Shown one piece after another: positions 50,080 through 59,072 of a stretch of DNA of 64,000 nt (position 1 is the first letter of the stretch; each line of letters begins with the position of its first letter). The stretch is taken from NCBI GenBank assembly GCA_965242615.1, contig CBDESR010000005.1, positions 1,922,001 through 1,986,000 on the forward strand. Direction: 5' to 3'. This DNA comes from CBDBCU01 sp965242615. GTDB lineage: Bacteria > Chloroflexota > Dehalococcoidia > Lucifugimonadales > UBA3495. The position numbers and the translations under genes were made by a program. Under the pieces are notes generated by a model that was not told the origin of the DNA, searched no databases, and worked only from the letters and a program-made list of their open reading frames with translations.

Positions 50080-50490
50080 TTACGCCTCGGCGTCCACGGC
50101 CGCCGCCGCGGCCGCCGCTGCCGGTTCAGCCGCCGCGCTGCTTTCCTCCTCCTCGATGCGGCCTTCCTCGGCTTTGGCCATAAGGGCGTAGGCGGCCAGC
50201 CGGCCGAGAAACCACTGGAAATCGTAGTAGTTGCCTTCCCGCAGGGACTTTTGGGCTTGGGACAAGTCAAAACCGGCGCAGCGTCCCAGGTAATTCAGCA
50301 GGCGGTTGTCGGTGCGAACTTCCGATTGCCACCGCTCCATTTCCGCCATAATCCGATGCTGAAACTCCCGGCCCCAGTAGCTATGCGCGCTATAGGCCAG
50401 ATACTCCAGAGAACCCCAAGGGGTGGGCTGCCGGGCGGCGTCCTCGAAAATAAGCGTGTCTTTAAGGCCGGTCAGGCTGGGTTTGGCCAT
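50080..50490 (-). CDS. hypothetical protein with Ala-rich tail
   Basis: 136 aa from MAKPSLTGLKDTLIF (an in-frame ATG six codons upstream overlaps the GGAGG site). Residues 1-100 are folded and aromatic-rich: WGSLEYLAYSAHSYWGREFQ, MAEMERWQSEVRTDNRLL, YDFQWFLGRLAAYALMAKAE. The C-terminal 30 residues are Glu/Ala only (AAEPAAAAAAAAVDAEA), probably disordered. I recognise no family. Monocistronic, with its own short upstream region. Confidence 0.65.
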   Translation of the reverse strand: MAKPSLTGLKDTLIFEDAARQPTPWGSLEYLAYSAHSYWGREFQHRIMAEMERWQSEVRTDNRLLNYLGRCAGFDLSQAQKSLREGNYYDFQWFLGRLAAYALMAKAEEGRIEEEESSAAAEPAAAAAAAAVDAEA

Positions 50491-50634
50491 AGTATTGCCT
50501 CCTTGCATCTATATATTTATGCCACAGTGGCGCGGCTGATTCCTTTAGTATTTTACCAGTTATTCAGCGCCGTCATAAAGGGGATGCGGCGGGCAATTCG
50601 GGGTTTCCCCAAGGAAATTGCCGATGCGCGATGC

Positions 50635-51705
50635 CTAACTGAAACGAAATACCTTTACTGCGGCCAGGGCGGTGGCGGCGACCCAGGCGGCCAGGATGGC
50701 CAGCTGCGGCCAGACTTGCCATAGGGTAGCTTTCGCGAGGGCAATGTCCCGCAGGGCGGTCAGCATCGGGGCCAAGGGCAGGGCGTCGGCGGCGTAGGGC
50801 AGCAGCCAAGGCAGGGTGGAAGTGGGGAAAAAGACGCCGGCAAAGAACATCATGGGAAAGGCTACGGCGTTGCCCATTCCAGAGGCGGCGGCCGGCGTGT
50901 TGGCCCACGCCGACAGGATAAAGCCGATATTCAGGAAAATCAGGCTGCCGAGGATTACTACCGGCAGGAGATACAGCACATTGCCGTTGATTTGCGCGCC
51001 GAATATAAATACGCCTACCGCCAGGATGATGGCGGCTTGGGCTAAAGCCAAGACCAGTTGGGCGGCGACTTCGGCGGCAAAGAACTTCCAGATGGCCAAG
51101 GGCGTTACCAACATTCGCTTGAGGATGGACAGGTTGCGGTAGTTGCTGATGCGTACCGCTACGGAGATGATGGCGTTGGTCATTATGCCCATACCGACCA
51201 GGCCCAGCAGCACCAGGTCGAAGTAGGAGGATTGGCGGGTGGAGATGCGCTGTTCCACGACCAGAGGCGGCGGTTCCAGGACGCGGGGCGGCGCAATGGC
51301 AGCGGCGGCCAGTTGGCGCAAGATCCCCAAGGTCAATTGATTGCGCTCCGGGTCGGCGGCGGTAAAGGACAAGGCAAGGGGCAGCGGCGGGCCGCCGCTG
51401 GTGAAGTCGGCCGGGATGACGAGCAAATAGTCCAAATCGCCGGCGGCAATCAGCTGCCGCCCGGCGGCGGCGGTTTCCGGCGGCGGCACCAAGCGCAGTA
51501 CGGCAACATCTTTCAAGCCGGCGATTACTTGCTCGGACGCCGGGGTTTGGGCTTGGTCGATAATAGCCAACTCGGAGGAGTCGAAGCGGTTCAAGTCAAA
51601 CAGTCCGAAAACCACCACCAGAATCAGGGGAAAGAACAAGGCCCAAAAGGTGGTTTGGCGGTTGCGCGCCAGCATTTTCAGGTTGGCAAGGGTCAAGGCG
51701 AGCAT
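50635..51705 (-). CDS. ABC-2 type transporter permease
   Basis: 356 aa. N-terminal helix FWALFFPLILVVVFGLFDL, an external domain of about 150 residues (IDQAQTPASEQVIAGLKD and further), then five helices: VLLGLVGMGIMTNAIISVAV, LVLALAQAAIILAVGVFIFG, LYLLPVVILGSLIFLNIGFI, a GMGNAVAFPMMFFAGVFFP segment that is the ABC-2 signature, and a last helix. Works with the ATPase encoded just upstream (45-base gap). Exports a drug, lipid or glycan; cargo unknown. Confidence 0.92.
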   Translation of the reverse strand: MLALTLANLKMLARNRQTTFWALFFPLILVVVFGLFDLNRFDSSELAIIDQAQTPASEQVIAGLKDVAVLRLVPPPETAAAGRQLIAAGDLDYLLVIPADFTSGGPPLPLALSFTAADPERNQLTLGILRQLAAAAIAPPRVLEPPPLVVEQRISTRQSSYFDLVLLGLVGMGIMTNAIISVAVRISNYRNLSILKRMLVTPLAIWKFFAAEVAAQLVLALAQAAIILAVGVFIFGAQINGNVLYLLPVVILGSLIFLNIGFILSAWANTPAAASGMGNAVAFPMMFFAGVFFPTSTLPWLLPYAADALPLAPMLTALRDIALAKATLWQVWPQLAILAAWVAATALAAVKVFRFS

Positions 51706-51750
51706 TGGGGTCGCTACTCTCTATGGCTCTCTACGGGCCGGATACCCGGG

Positions 51751-52698
51751 CTAATCGCGCAGTTCGTTGCCGGTTAGTTCCAGAAAGACATCCTCGAGGG
51801 TGGCCGGCACAATTTCCAGATGTTTCAAGCTGATGCCGCTGCGGACAATGCCCTCGAGGATACCGTTCAAGGCTTCCGGGCTGTTGTCCAAGCGCAGCAG
51901 ATAAGGATAGCCCTCGACCGCGCCGTCGGCCGTTTCCTGACTTAGCAGGCCGATGGATGCGCCCCAGCCGAGGGTCAGGGATTGATTTTCGGTGAGGCGT
52001 TGGGCGGCAATCAGTTTGACGGTGTAGGTGGTTTTGATGCGGCTGATGAGGTTGGCCGGCGTGTCGATGGCGACAATTTTGCCTTCATCCATAATTGCCA
52101 GCCGATGGCACAGGCTTTGGGCTTCCTCCATATAGTGGGTGGTCAGCACTACGGTAACGCCGCGGCGGTGAATATCCTGAATCAAGTCCCACAGGTTGTG
52201 CCGGGCTTGGGGGTCTAGTCCGGTGGTGGGTTCGTCAAGGATGACCAGTTCCGGGTCGTTGACCAGGCTGGCGGCCACGGTAAAACGCTGCTGTTGTCCG
52301 CCGGAAAGCTGGTTGACACGCCGGCCGGCGTGTTCGGACAAGCCTACTTGCTCGAGCAGTTCGTCGGCGGGCCGCCGCCGGGGGTAAAAGCTGCCGAGGA
52401 GGTTCAGGATTTCGCGCAGGGAAAGGAAGTTGAAGTAAGCGGAGGATTGCAGCTGTACCCCGATGCGGGCTTTGATGCGGGGGGCATCCCGGGGGGATTC
52501 CAGTCCCAAAACGCTGACCTGCCCGGCGGTGGGTTTTTGCAGACCCTCGATGATTTCCAGGGTAGTGGTTTTGCCGGCGCCGTTGGGGCCCAGGATGCCA
52601 AAAATCTCTCCGGCCGCCACGCCGAAGGAAATAGTATCCACCGCCGTAACTGAGCCGAATCGTTTAACCAGCCCTTCTACCCGAATCGCGTCAGACAT
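51751..52698 (-). CDS. ABC transporter ATP-binding protein (ABC-2 exporter)
   Basis: 315 aa. Walker A GPNGAGKTT (about 37-45), Q-loop LQSSAYFN, signature LSGGQQQR (about 134-141), Walker B LVILDEPTTGLD, and the H-loop TTHYMEEA. C-terminal 90 residues are the variable domain of CcmA/drug-exporter ATPases. Forms the exporter with the permease gene downstream. The minus-strand TGCTATAAT (52712-52720) is an extended -10 only about 15 bases from the ATG, so the leader is very short. Confidence 0.95.
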   Translation of the reverse strand: MSDAIRVEGLVKRFGSVTAVDTISFGVAAGEIFGILGPNGAGKTTTLEIIEGLQKPTAGQVSVLGLESPRDAPRIKARIGVQLQSSAYFNFLSLREILNLLGSFYPRRRPADELLEQVGLSEHAGRRVNQLSGGQQQRFTVAASLVNDPELVILDEPTTGLDPQARHNLWDLIQDIHRRGVTVVLTTHYMEEAQSLCHRLAIMDEGKIVAIDTPANLISRIKTTYTVKLIAAQRLTENQSLTLGWGASIGLLSQETADGAVEGYPYLLRLDNSPEALNGILEGIVRSGISLKHLEIVPATLEDVFLELTGNELRD

Positions 52699-52711
52699 GA
52701 TAACATTGAGA

Positions 52712-52720
52712 ATTATAGCA
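52712..52720 (-). promoter_or_regulatory. extended -10 promoter of the ABC exporter operon
   Basis: TGCTATAAT on the minus strand, with the ATG of the ATPase at 52698. No recognisable -35, as is common for extended -10 promoters. Confidence 0.6.
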
Positions 52721-52792
52721 CAAAGTTAAGGGGCGGGCTTGCTTACGCCGGAGTCAGTAGTGGCAAGTTTGGAAACTGGGGACAGGCATAAC

Positions 52793-53764
52793 ATGGGGAC
52801 GGGCAAAGCCGGCCGCTGGCTGCGTGGCTTGGCTCTGGCGTCGGTGGTGTCGGCTTTTGCTTTGATTGTGCTGGGCGGGGTGGTGCGGGTTACCGGTTCC
52901 GGTTTGGGCTGCGGCGGCGACTGGCCGCTGTGCGATGGGCGGCTGCTGCCGGCGGCGACGGCGGAGGATATTATTGAATGGAGTCATCGCTGGGTGGCGG
53001 CGGCTATTGTCGGGCCGCTGATACTGGCAACGGCCGCGGTGGCGTGGCTGGGGTTTCGGCGGGATAAGTGGCTGACGGTGCCGGCGGCGGCGGCGGTGAT
53101 AATGCTGCTGCTGCAAGGCGGATTGGGCGGCGTAACGGTGTTGACGGAACTGCCGGGGGCAATCGTGGCGGCGCATCTGGCGTTGGCGCAAGCCCTGTTG
53201 GGGTGCTTGATACTGGTACTGGTAGCGGCTTATCGCCGGCCGGTGGCCGGGGGTTCGCCTAATCCGGCCCAAGCCGCTCAGCCGGCAATGGCCCGTTTTT
53301 CCCGGTGGACGATGGTATCGGCAGTCGCCGCCTACTTGCTAATCCTTTCCGGGGCGTTGGTTACGGCTACGCCGGGGGCGTTGGCCGCCTGCCCGGACTG
53401 GCCGCTCTGTCAGGGGTGGAATTTGCCGGCGGCCCATTTGCCGGCGGTGAATATGTTTCATCGGGTAGTAGCCGCCTTGTTGGGATTGCTGCTGCTCTAT
53501 ACCCTGCATCTGGGCTTGCGGAGGGGGGGCAAGGAAAGCGGCGGCGGCCTAACCCGCAGTCTGTCGCTGGCCGGCGTGATTCTGCTGACGGCGCAGCTAC
53601 TGGTGGGCGGTATCGCGGTTTGGACTAACTTTCCGGTGGAACTGCGCGCCCTGCACATTGCCCTGGCTACAGGGGTTTGGGCTATAATGGCGGCCTTGGC
53701 GTTGCTGAACTGGCGGCCGCTGGCGGCCGCCACCAATGCCCGGGCCATTCCCGCCGCCGTCTAA
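52793..53764 (+). CDS. ctaA: heme A synthase (CtaA/Cox15)
   Basis: 323 aa from ATG 52793; a TTG 18 codons upstream is a possible alternative. Eight transmembrane helices in two similar halves. VLGGVVRVTGSGLGCGGDWP has the family's Cys pair (Cys40, Cys47 in WPLCDG), with a matching second pair in ACPDWPLCQG; conserved His are in WSHRW, AHLALAQ, MFHRVVA and LHIALA. Oxidises heme O to heme A for the oxidase encoded downstream. Followed by the heme O synthase gene after 30 bases. Confidence 0.94.
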   Translation: MGTGKAGRWLRGLALASVVSAFALIVLGGVVRVTGSGLGCGGDWPLCDGRLLPAATAEDIIEWSHRWVAAAIVGPLILATAAVAWLGFRRDKWLTVPAAAAVIMLLLQGGLGGVTVLTELPGAIVAAHLALAQALLGCLILVLVAAYRRPVAGGSPNPAQAAQPAMARFSRWTMVSAVAAYLLILSGALVTATPGALAACPDWPLCQGWNLPAAHLPAVNMFHRVVAALLGLLLLYTLHLGLRRGGKESGGGLTRSLSLAGVILLTAQLLVGGIAVWTNFPVELRALHIALATGVWAIMAALALLNWRPLAAATNARAIPAAV

Positions 53765-53794
53765 AGGCTCCGGGTTGCAGTAGAGGAATTACTG

Positions 53795-54763
53795 ATGGCT
53801 GAACCCCAATCTTTGAGGGATACGCCGCCGGCACCGCCGCCGGAAAGGGCCGCCGCGCCGGCGGCCGGCCGCCGCCCGTTCCCCGGGATGGCGGTAATCA
53901 ATGACTACATTACCCTGACCAAGCCGACCATTATTCTGATGCTGCTGATAACGGCGGCCGGGGGGATGTTTCTGGCGCAAGGGCAGCTGGGCGGCGGCAT
54001 TCCATCGCTGACGCTGTTGGGCTTGGTCTGGCTGGGCGGCGCGCTGGCTTCCGGGGGGGCTAATGCCCTGAACCATTACTATGACCGGGACATTGACGGG
54101 CTGATGCAGCGCACCCACCGCCGGCCGGTAGCCGGCAAGCGCATTTCGCCGCGCAATGCCCTGATTTTCGGCATCGGGCTGAATGTCCTGGCGGTGATTG
54201 TGCTGGCCGTGGGGGTCAACGGGCTGGCGGCCGGGCTGACACTGGCGGCTACGCTTTTCTATGTGCTGGTCTATACGATGTGGCTGAAACGAACCACGCC
54301 GCAAAATATCGTCATCGGCGGGGCGGCTGGGGCGATTCCCCCGATGGTGGGTTGGGCGGCAGTAACCGGGACGGTGGACTTGCCGGCGGTGTATCTCTTT
54401 GCCATCGTATTTTTCTGGACGCCGCCGCACTTTTGGGCTTTGTCCCTGCTGATCCAGCGGGATTATGAGCGGGCGGGAGTGCCGATGCTGCCGGTAGTGT
54501 CCACGCGCAATTTCACCGTGGGCAGCATTTTCCTTTACAGTTGGGCATTGGTGGGATTGACGGTGATGTTTGCGCTGACGGGTGCGGTGGGCTGGCTTTA
54601 TACGGCGGCGGCGCTGATTTTGGGCGGATTGTTCCTCTGGCTGGCGTGGCGGCTGAAACGGGAGGAAAGCGCGGCCAATGCCCGGAAGTTGTACCTGTTT
54701 TCCCTGCTGTACCTGGGCTTGCTGTTTGCGGCGGTGATGGTGAGCGGGGCGACCGGGTGGTAG
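53795..54763 (+). CDS. ctaB: protoheme IX farnesyltransferase (heme O synthase)
   Basis: 322 aa, UbiA family. First Asp-rich motif in NALNHYYDRDIDGLMQRTHR (about 89-108), second in the loop after YVLVYTMWLKRTTPQNIVIG, and the GAIPPMVGWAAVTG and FFWTPPHFWALSLL blocks typical of CyoE/CtaB. About nine membrane helices. Puts a farnesyl chain on heme b to make heme O, the substrate of CtaA. The N-terminus has a Pro/Ala-rich tail of 30 residues before the first helix. Confidence 0.95.
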   Translation: MAEPQSLRDTPPAPPPERAAAPAAGRRPFPGMAVINDYITLTKPTIILMLLITAAGGMFLAQGQLGGGIPSLTLLGLVWLGGALASGGANALNHYYDRDIDGLMQRTHRRPVAGKRISPRNALIFGIGLNVLAVIVLAVGVNGLAAGLTLAATLFYVLVYTMWLKRTTPQNIVIGGAAGAIPPMVGWAAVTGTVDLPAVYLFAIVFFWTPPHFWALSLLIQRDYERAGVPMLPVVSTRNFTVGSIFLYSWALVGLTVMFALTGAVGWLYTAAALILGGLFLWLAWRLKREESAANARKLYLFSLLYLGLLFAAVMVSGATGW

Positions 54764-54937
54764 GGGGTATGCCGGCGTTACGGCGCTCCGGGTATCCGCT
54801 TATACTACGCCGCCCTTCCCGCATTGGGCGATTTCAGCCATTTCCGGGAGAGAAATCAAACCCGCCGCCGCCCGGTTTGTCCCCGGAGAGACGCCAAATC
54901 TTTTGAGATTGCCCGCCAATTTTCGGCGGCAATATCA

Positions 54938-54964
54938 TTGACAGCCTTTAATCCTTGTGATAAT
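54938..54964 (+). promoter_or_regulatory. promoter of the oxidase operon
   Basis: Perfect TTGACA at 54938-54943, 15-base spacer, GATAAT with a preceding TGT (extended -10). The leader of about 75 bases contains a small hairpin, CAGACT with AGTCTG ten bases later (about 54992-55013), before the AGGGGAG site of coxB. Confidence 0.55.
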
Positions 54965-55042
54965 CTTTCCCCGCATTAGTGAAATTTTGCACAGACTAAA
55001 CCTCTATAGTCTGGCAGAACAGCATACAAGGGGAGTTGGCAA

Positions 55043-56239
55043 ATGGGGCTTTTGCCCTTCCGCGGCGCAAATTCCCGTCCCGCCGGGGCCGGGGATGAAA
55101 AAGGTAAGACCACCACTATGACCAAACGGATTCCGCCCTTCCGCAGTCGGCACTTGGCCCTGTTGGGGCTGCTGTCCCTTTTCCTGTTGCTGCTGGCTTG
55201 CGCGCCGGACGCCAAGCAGTCCACTTTTGGCACGGCCGGCCCGGTTGCCGAGCGGCAGCTGCTCCTGTTCAATGTCCTGCTCTGGGTGATGGTTGCCGTT
55301 TTCGTCATCGTCGAAGGCATCCTGATCTATGCCATCATCAAGTTCCGCCGCCGCCCCGGGCAGGATGAACTGCCGCCGCAGACCCACGGCCATACCGCGC
55401 TGGAAATTACTTGGACCGTCATTCCCACGGTGCTTATCCTGGGCTTGGGCATCTGGTCGGTCATTACCCTCTTTGAACTGGATCAGCCGCCGCGGGGCGC
55501 GGATGCCCTCGAAGTTACCGCCATCGGGCATCAGTGGTGGTGGGCCTTTGAGTATCCCGACGCGGACGGCAACGGCAAATACATTACTACCGCTAACGAG
55601 TTGCGGGTGCCGGTGGACCGGGCAATCCGGGTCAATCTCCGCAGCGAGGATGTTATCCACAGTTTTTGGGTGCCGAAACTGGCGGGCAAGGTGGATGTGG
55701 TGCCGACCCGCAACAATTATATGTGGTTCCAAGCCGATGAAACCGGGACTTTTTACGGGCAGTGCGCCGAGTTTTGCGGCACGGCTCACGCGCAAATGAA
55801 GTTTCTGGTGCAGGTGCTGCCGCAAGAGGATTACCTGGCTTGGGCGGAGAGTTTCGGGCAGACGCCGGAACTGTCGGCGCAAGCCACGGCCGGGCAGCAG
55901 GTCTTTAACGGGGTTGGCGGCTGCGTGGTTTGCCACACCGCCAACGGTTCCGACAGCCCGGCGGTGGTGGCGGGACGGGTAACCGGCTTTATGACCACGG
56001 AAACCGGCATTGCGCCCGGCCCTAACCTTACCGACTTGGCAACCCGGGAGCGGTTCGGCGCCGGCCTTGCCGATTTGAACCGGGACAACCTGCGGCAGTG
56101 GCTCCGCAATCCGGAGGACATCAAGCCGGGCAATCACATGGCGGGGCGGGCGAACATTTACCAGACCGATAACGGCCGGGCTAACCTGAGTGAACGCCAG
56201 ATTTCCGACTTGATGGAATATCTGCTGAGCCTGAAGTAA
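55043..56239 (+). CDS. ctaC: cytochrome c oxidase subunit II with C-terminal cytochrome c domain
   Basis: 398 aa. AGGGGAG 7 bases upstream supports ATG 55043; ATG 55118 would give a more usual signal peptide. Lipobox LLAC at Cys53, two membrane helices (about 72-95 and 120-145), CuA domain with HQWWW, HSFWVPKL and CAEFCGTAHAQM (Cys241, Cys245, His249, Met252). A cytochrome c domain follows with CVVCH (Cys294, Cys297, His298) and an axial Met in GNHMAG. This makes the enzyme caa3-type. First gene of the oxidase operon. Confidence 0.95.
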   Translation: MGLLPFRGANSRPAGAGDEKGKTTTMTKRIPPFRSRHLALLGLLSLFLLLLACAPDAKQSTFGTAGPVAERQLLLFNVLLWVMVAVFVIVEGILIYAIIKFRRRPGQDELPPQTHGHTALEITWTVIPTVLILGLGIWSVITLFELDQPPRGADALEVTAIGHQWWWAFEYPDADGNGKYITTANELRVPVDRAIRVNLRSEDVIHSFWVPKLAGKVDVVPTRNNYMWFQADETGTFYGQCAEFCGTAHAQMKFLVQVLPQEDYLAWAESFGQTPELSAQATAGQQVFNGVGGCVVCHTANGSDSPAVVAGRVTGFMTTETGIAPGPNLTDLATRERFGAGLADLNRDNLRQWLRNPEDIKPGNHMAGRANIYQTDNGRANLSERQISDLMEYLLSLK

Positions 56240-56364
56240 AATTGAACTGAATTAAACCCCGCCGCGCGGTACCGCGTACCGCCGGGAGCAAATCCGGTTG
56301 AGCAGCGGCTGGCGGCGGGGCGCAGCGCAATTAACCGGCGCAACTGACCAGGAGAGGAACTGCT

Positions 56365-58335
56365 ATGGCTACCGCCGCCGAAACTACCGGCGTAATCGCC
56401 CGCCCGGCCGGGGCTACCGGCCTCTGGAGCTGGCTGACCACCGTCGACCACAAGCGCATCGGCGTCTTGTACGGCGTTACCGCTTTCATTTTCCTGCTCC
56501 TCGGCGGCATCGAAGCCGGCGTTATCCGCCTGCAACTGGCGGTGCCGGACAATTCCCTGGTCAGCCCGGACGCGTTCAACCAGATGTTCACCATGCACGG
56601 CACCACGATGATTTTCCTCGTGGTGATGCCGTTGAGCGCCAGTTTCTTTAACTTCGTCATCCCCCTTGCCATTGGGGCGCGGGATGTGGCGTTCCCCCGC
56701 CTTAACGCTTTCAGCTACTGGGTTTTCCTCTTTGGCGGGTTGCTGCTTAATGCCAGTTTCCTGACTAACCAGGCGCCGGATGCCGGCTGGTTTTCCTACG
56801 CCAACCTGACCGAAAAGCCGTTCAGCCCGAATGCAGGGCTGGACTATTGGGCGTTGGGCTTGCAGGTGCTGGGCGTATCCTCGCTGGCGGCCGCTTTCAA
56901 CTTTATCGTTACCATCGTCAATATGCGCGCGCCGGGGATGAGCTTGATGCGGATGCCCCTGTTCGTCTGGATGACCCTGATAACTTCTATCCTCTTGGTG
57001 CTGGCATTTCCGGTCATCACCGTCGGTCTGATTGAACTGACCTTCGACCGCAACTTCGGCACCAACTTTTTCGTCCCGGAGGGCGGCGGCGACCCGATAA
57101 TGTGGCAGCATTTGTTCTGGGTTTTCGGCCATCCGGAGGTCTATATTCTGATTCTGCCGGCGATGGGCATTGTGTCGGAAGTGCTGCCGACCTTTTCCCG
57201 CAAGCCGCTGTTCGGCTACCCGGTGGTGGTCTTTTCCGGCATCGTTATCGGCATAATGGGCTGGGCGGTGTGGAGTCACCATATGTTCACCGTCGGCTTG
57301 GGGCCGATTGCGGTATCGGTGTTCACCATTACCACGATGCTGATTGCCGTGCCGACCGGGGTTAAAATCTTTAACTGGATTGGCACCCTTTGGGGCGGTT
57401 CGATTGACCTGAAAACGGCGATGCTCTTTTCCCTGGGTTTTATCGCTCTCTTTGTGGTGGGCGGGCTTAGCGGCGTCTCCCACGCGGTCGCGCCCTCGGA
57501 CAATCAGCAGCAGGATACCTACTACATCGTCGCCCATATCCACTATGTGCTGTTTGGCGGCGCGCTGTTCGGCATCTTTTCCGGGATTTATTACTGGTTC
57601 CCCAAGCTGACCGGCAAGTTGCTCCACGAGGGTATCGGCAAAGTCCACTTCTGGCTCTACTTTATCGGGATGAACATTACCTTTTTCCCGATGCACTACC
57701 TGGGCTTGAACGGGATGCCGCGCCGGATCTACACCTATGCCAGCGAGTTCGGCTGGGACGGGTTGAATATGCTGGCATCGCTGGGCTATCTGGTGCTGCT
57801 GGCCGGCACTCTGGCATTCATCCTGAACCTTATCGTCAGCCTGCGGAAGGAGAAGGACTCCGGGCATGACCCCTGGGACGCCCCGGGGTTGGAATGGTCG
57901 ATTGACTCGCCGCCGCCGGCATATAACTTCGCGCAAATCCCCCAGGTGCGCGGGCTGGATCACTACTGGATTGTTAAGCGGGAGGCGGCCGCCAACGGCA
58001 ACCCGATTACCGCGCCGGAGGCCCCGGTGAACCCGGCGACTATCCATATGCCCAGCCCCTCTTACTGGCCGCTGGTAACGGCAATCGGCGTGCTGATTAT
58101 GGGCGCGGGTATGCTGATTGATGTGGGCTGGCCTTACATCCGTTTCCCCATTCCCTTTATCGGCGGCATCATTTCCTTTATCGGCATCGTGGCTTGGTCG
58201 AATGAGCCGGCGACCAAGGAGGGGGTGAGTTGCCCCTACTGCGCCAGCGTCATCAAGCCGACTTTCCAGTTCTGCCCTTATTGCGGGCAAACTCTGGAAC
58301 AACATCACGCCCAAGCCCACCATCAGGAGGGGTAG
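56365..58335 (+). CDS. ctaD: cytochrome c oxidase subunit I with C-terminal zinc ribbon
   Basis: 656 aa. Heme-copper oxidase: low-spin heme His in MFTMHGTTMIF, CuB/active site GHPEVYILILPAMG (His-Tyr cross-link), HHMFTVG, and the heme a3 region VAHIHYVLFGG. Twelve core helices, then two more (WPLVTAIGVLIMGAGMLI; FIGGIISFIGIVAW). Unusual: the tail ends in a four-Cys zinc ribbon (Cys623, Cys626, Cys637, Cys640) and a His-rich end (EQHHAQAHHQEG). The tail faces the cytoplasm if topology is standard. Reduces oxygen and pumps protons. Confidence 0.96.
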   Translation: MATAAETTGVIARPAGATGLWSWLTTVDHKRIGVLYGVTAFIFLLLGGIEAGVIRLQLAVPDNSLVSPDAFNQMFTMHGTTMIFLVVMPLSASFFNFVIPLAIGARDVAFPRLNAFSYWVFLFGGLLLNASFLTNQAPDAGWFSYANLTEKPFSPNAGLDYWALGLQVLGVSSLAAAFNFIVTIVNMRAPGMSLMRMPLFVWMTLITSILLVLAFPVITVGLIELTFDRNFGTNFFVPEGGGDPIMWQHLFWVFGHPEVYILILPAMGIVSEVLPTFSRKPLFGYPVVVFSGIVIGIMGWAVWSHHMFTVGLGPIAVSVFTITTMLIAVPTGVKIFNWIGTLWGGSIDLKTAMLFSLGFIALFVVGGLSGVSHAVAPSDNQQQDTYYIVAHIHYVLFGGALFGIFSGIYYWFPKLTGKLLHEGIGKVHFWLYFIGMNITFFPMHYLGLNGMPRRIYTYASEFGWDGLNMLASLGYLVLLAGTLAFILNLIVSLRKEKDSGHDPWDAPGLEWSIDSPPPAYNFAQIPQVRGLDHYWIVKREAAANGNPITAPEAPVNPATIHMPSPSYWPLVTAIGVLIMGAGMLIDVGWPYIRFPIPFIGGIISFIGIVAWSNEPATKEGVSCPYCASVIKPTFQFCPYCGQTLEQHHAQAHHQEG

Positions 58336-58337
58336 AG

Positions 58338-59036
58338 TTGGCCCACCAAACCGACAGCGGACACCACGCCGGCCCGCAGCACGCCGGCGCCCACGGGGCC
58401 GAACACGCCACTACGACCGGCATCGACCACCGGAAACTCCTGATGTGGGTTTTCCTGTCCTCGGACTGCCTCTTTTTCGGCTCCCTGATTGCTACCTATA
58501 TGGTCTATCGGGGGCAAAGCCTGGTCGGCCCCTATCCCGTCGACATCATCGACGTGCCGATTACCACCGTCAGCACCTTCGTACTGCTGTGCAGCAGCTT
58601 CGCGATGGTGCGGGCCTTGGCCGCTACCAACGAAGGCAATCAGAGCCGGATCCAGTTCTGGCTGCTGATGACCGCCTTTCTTGGGGCCATCTTTATCGGC
58701 TTTCAGGTCTATGAGTTCAACCTGTTCCGCTCTGAGGGGCTGCGGATTGACACCAATCTGTTCGGCAGCACTTTCTTTACCTTGACCGGCTTTCACGGTG
58801 CCCATGTGACGCTGGGTATCGTTTGGCTGCTGGGTTTGGCGTGGATTGCCCGGAAGGGCCGCTTGGGGCCGCGCACCGCTTTGGATGTGGAACTGGCCGG
58901 CCTTTACTGGCACTTCGTCGATATCGTTTGGATTGTCATTTTCACCTTGGTGTACCTGATTGGCGGGTTCGACACCGGCCCCGCCCTGCCGGAAGGAACG
59001 GAAATCCTGCATTCCATCCTGCCCTTCCTCGGCTAA
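58338..59036 (+). CDS. ctaE: cytochrome c oxidase subunit III
   Basis: 232 aa from TTG 58338, with GGAGG inside the ctaD stop region; longer in-frame extensions overlap ctaD. Five membrane helices: LLMWVFLSSDCLFFGSLIAT, VSTFVLLCSSFAMVRALA, FWLLMTAFLGAIFIGFQVYE, FFTLTGFHGAHVTLGIVWLL and YWHFVDIVWIVIFTLVYLIG. GFHGAHV and the WHFVD end are subunit III signatures. N-terminal 30 residues are His/Gly-rich (HHAGPQHAGAHGAEH), perhaps metal-binding. Only 2 bases after the ctaD stop. Confidence 0.94.
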   Translation: MAHQTDSGHHAGPQHAGAHGAEHATTTGIDHRKLLMWVFLSSDCLFFGSLIATYMVYRGQSLVGPYPVDIIDVPITTVSTFVLLCSSFAMVRALAATNEGNQSRIQFWLLMTAFLGAIFIGFQVYEFNLFRSEGLRIDTNLFGSTFFTLTGFHGAHVTLGIVWLLGLAWIARKGRLGPRTALDVELAGLYWHFVDIVWIVIFTLVYLIGGFDTGPALPEGTEILHSILPFLG

Positions 59037-59072
59037 ACGACCCAGGCTTACCGGTTAAGGAGAATCGGCGCA

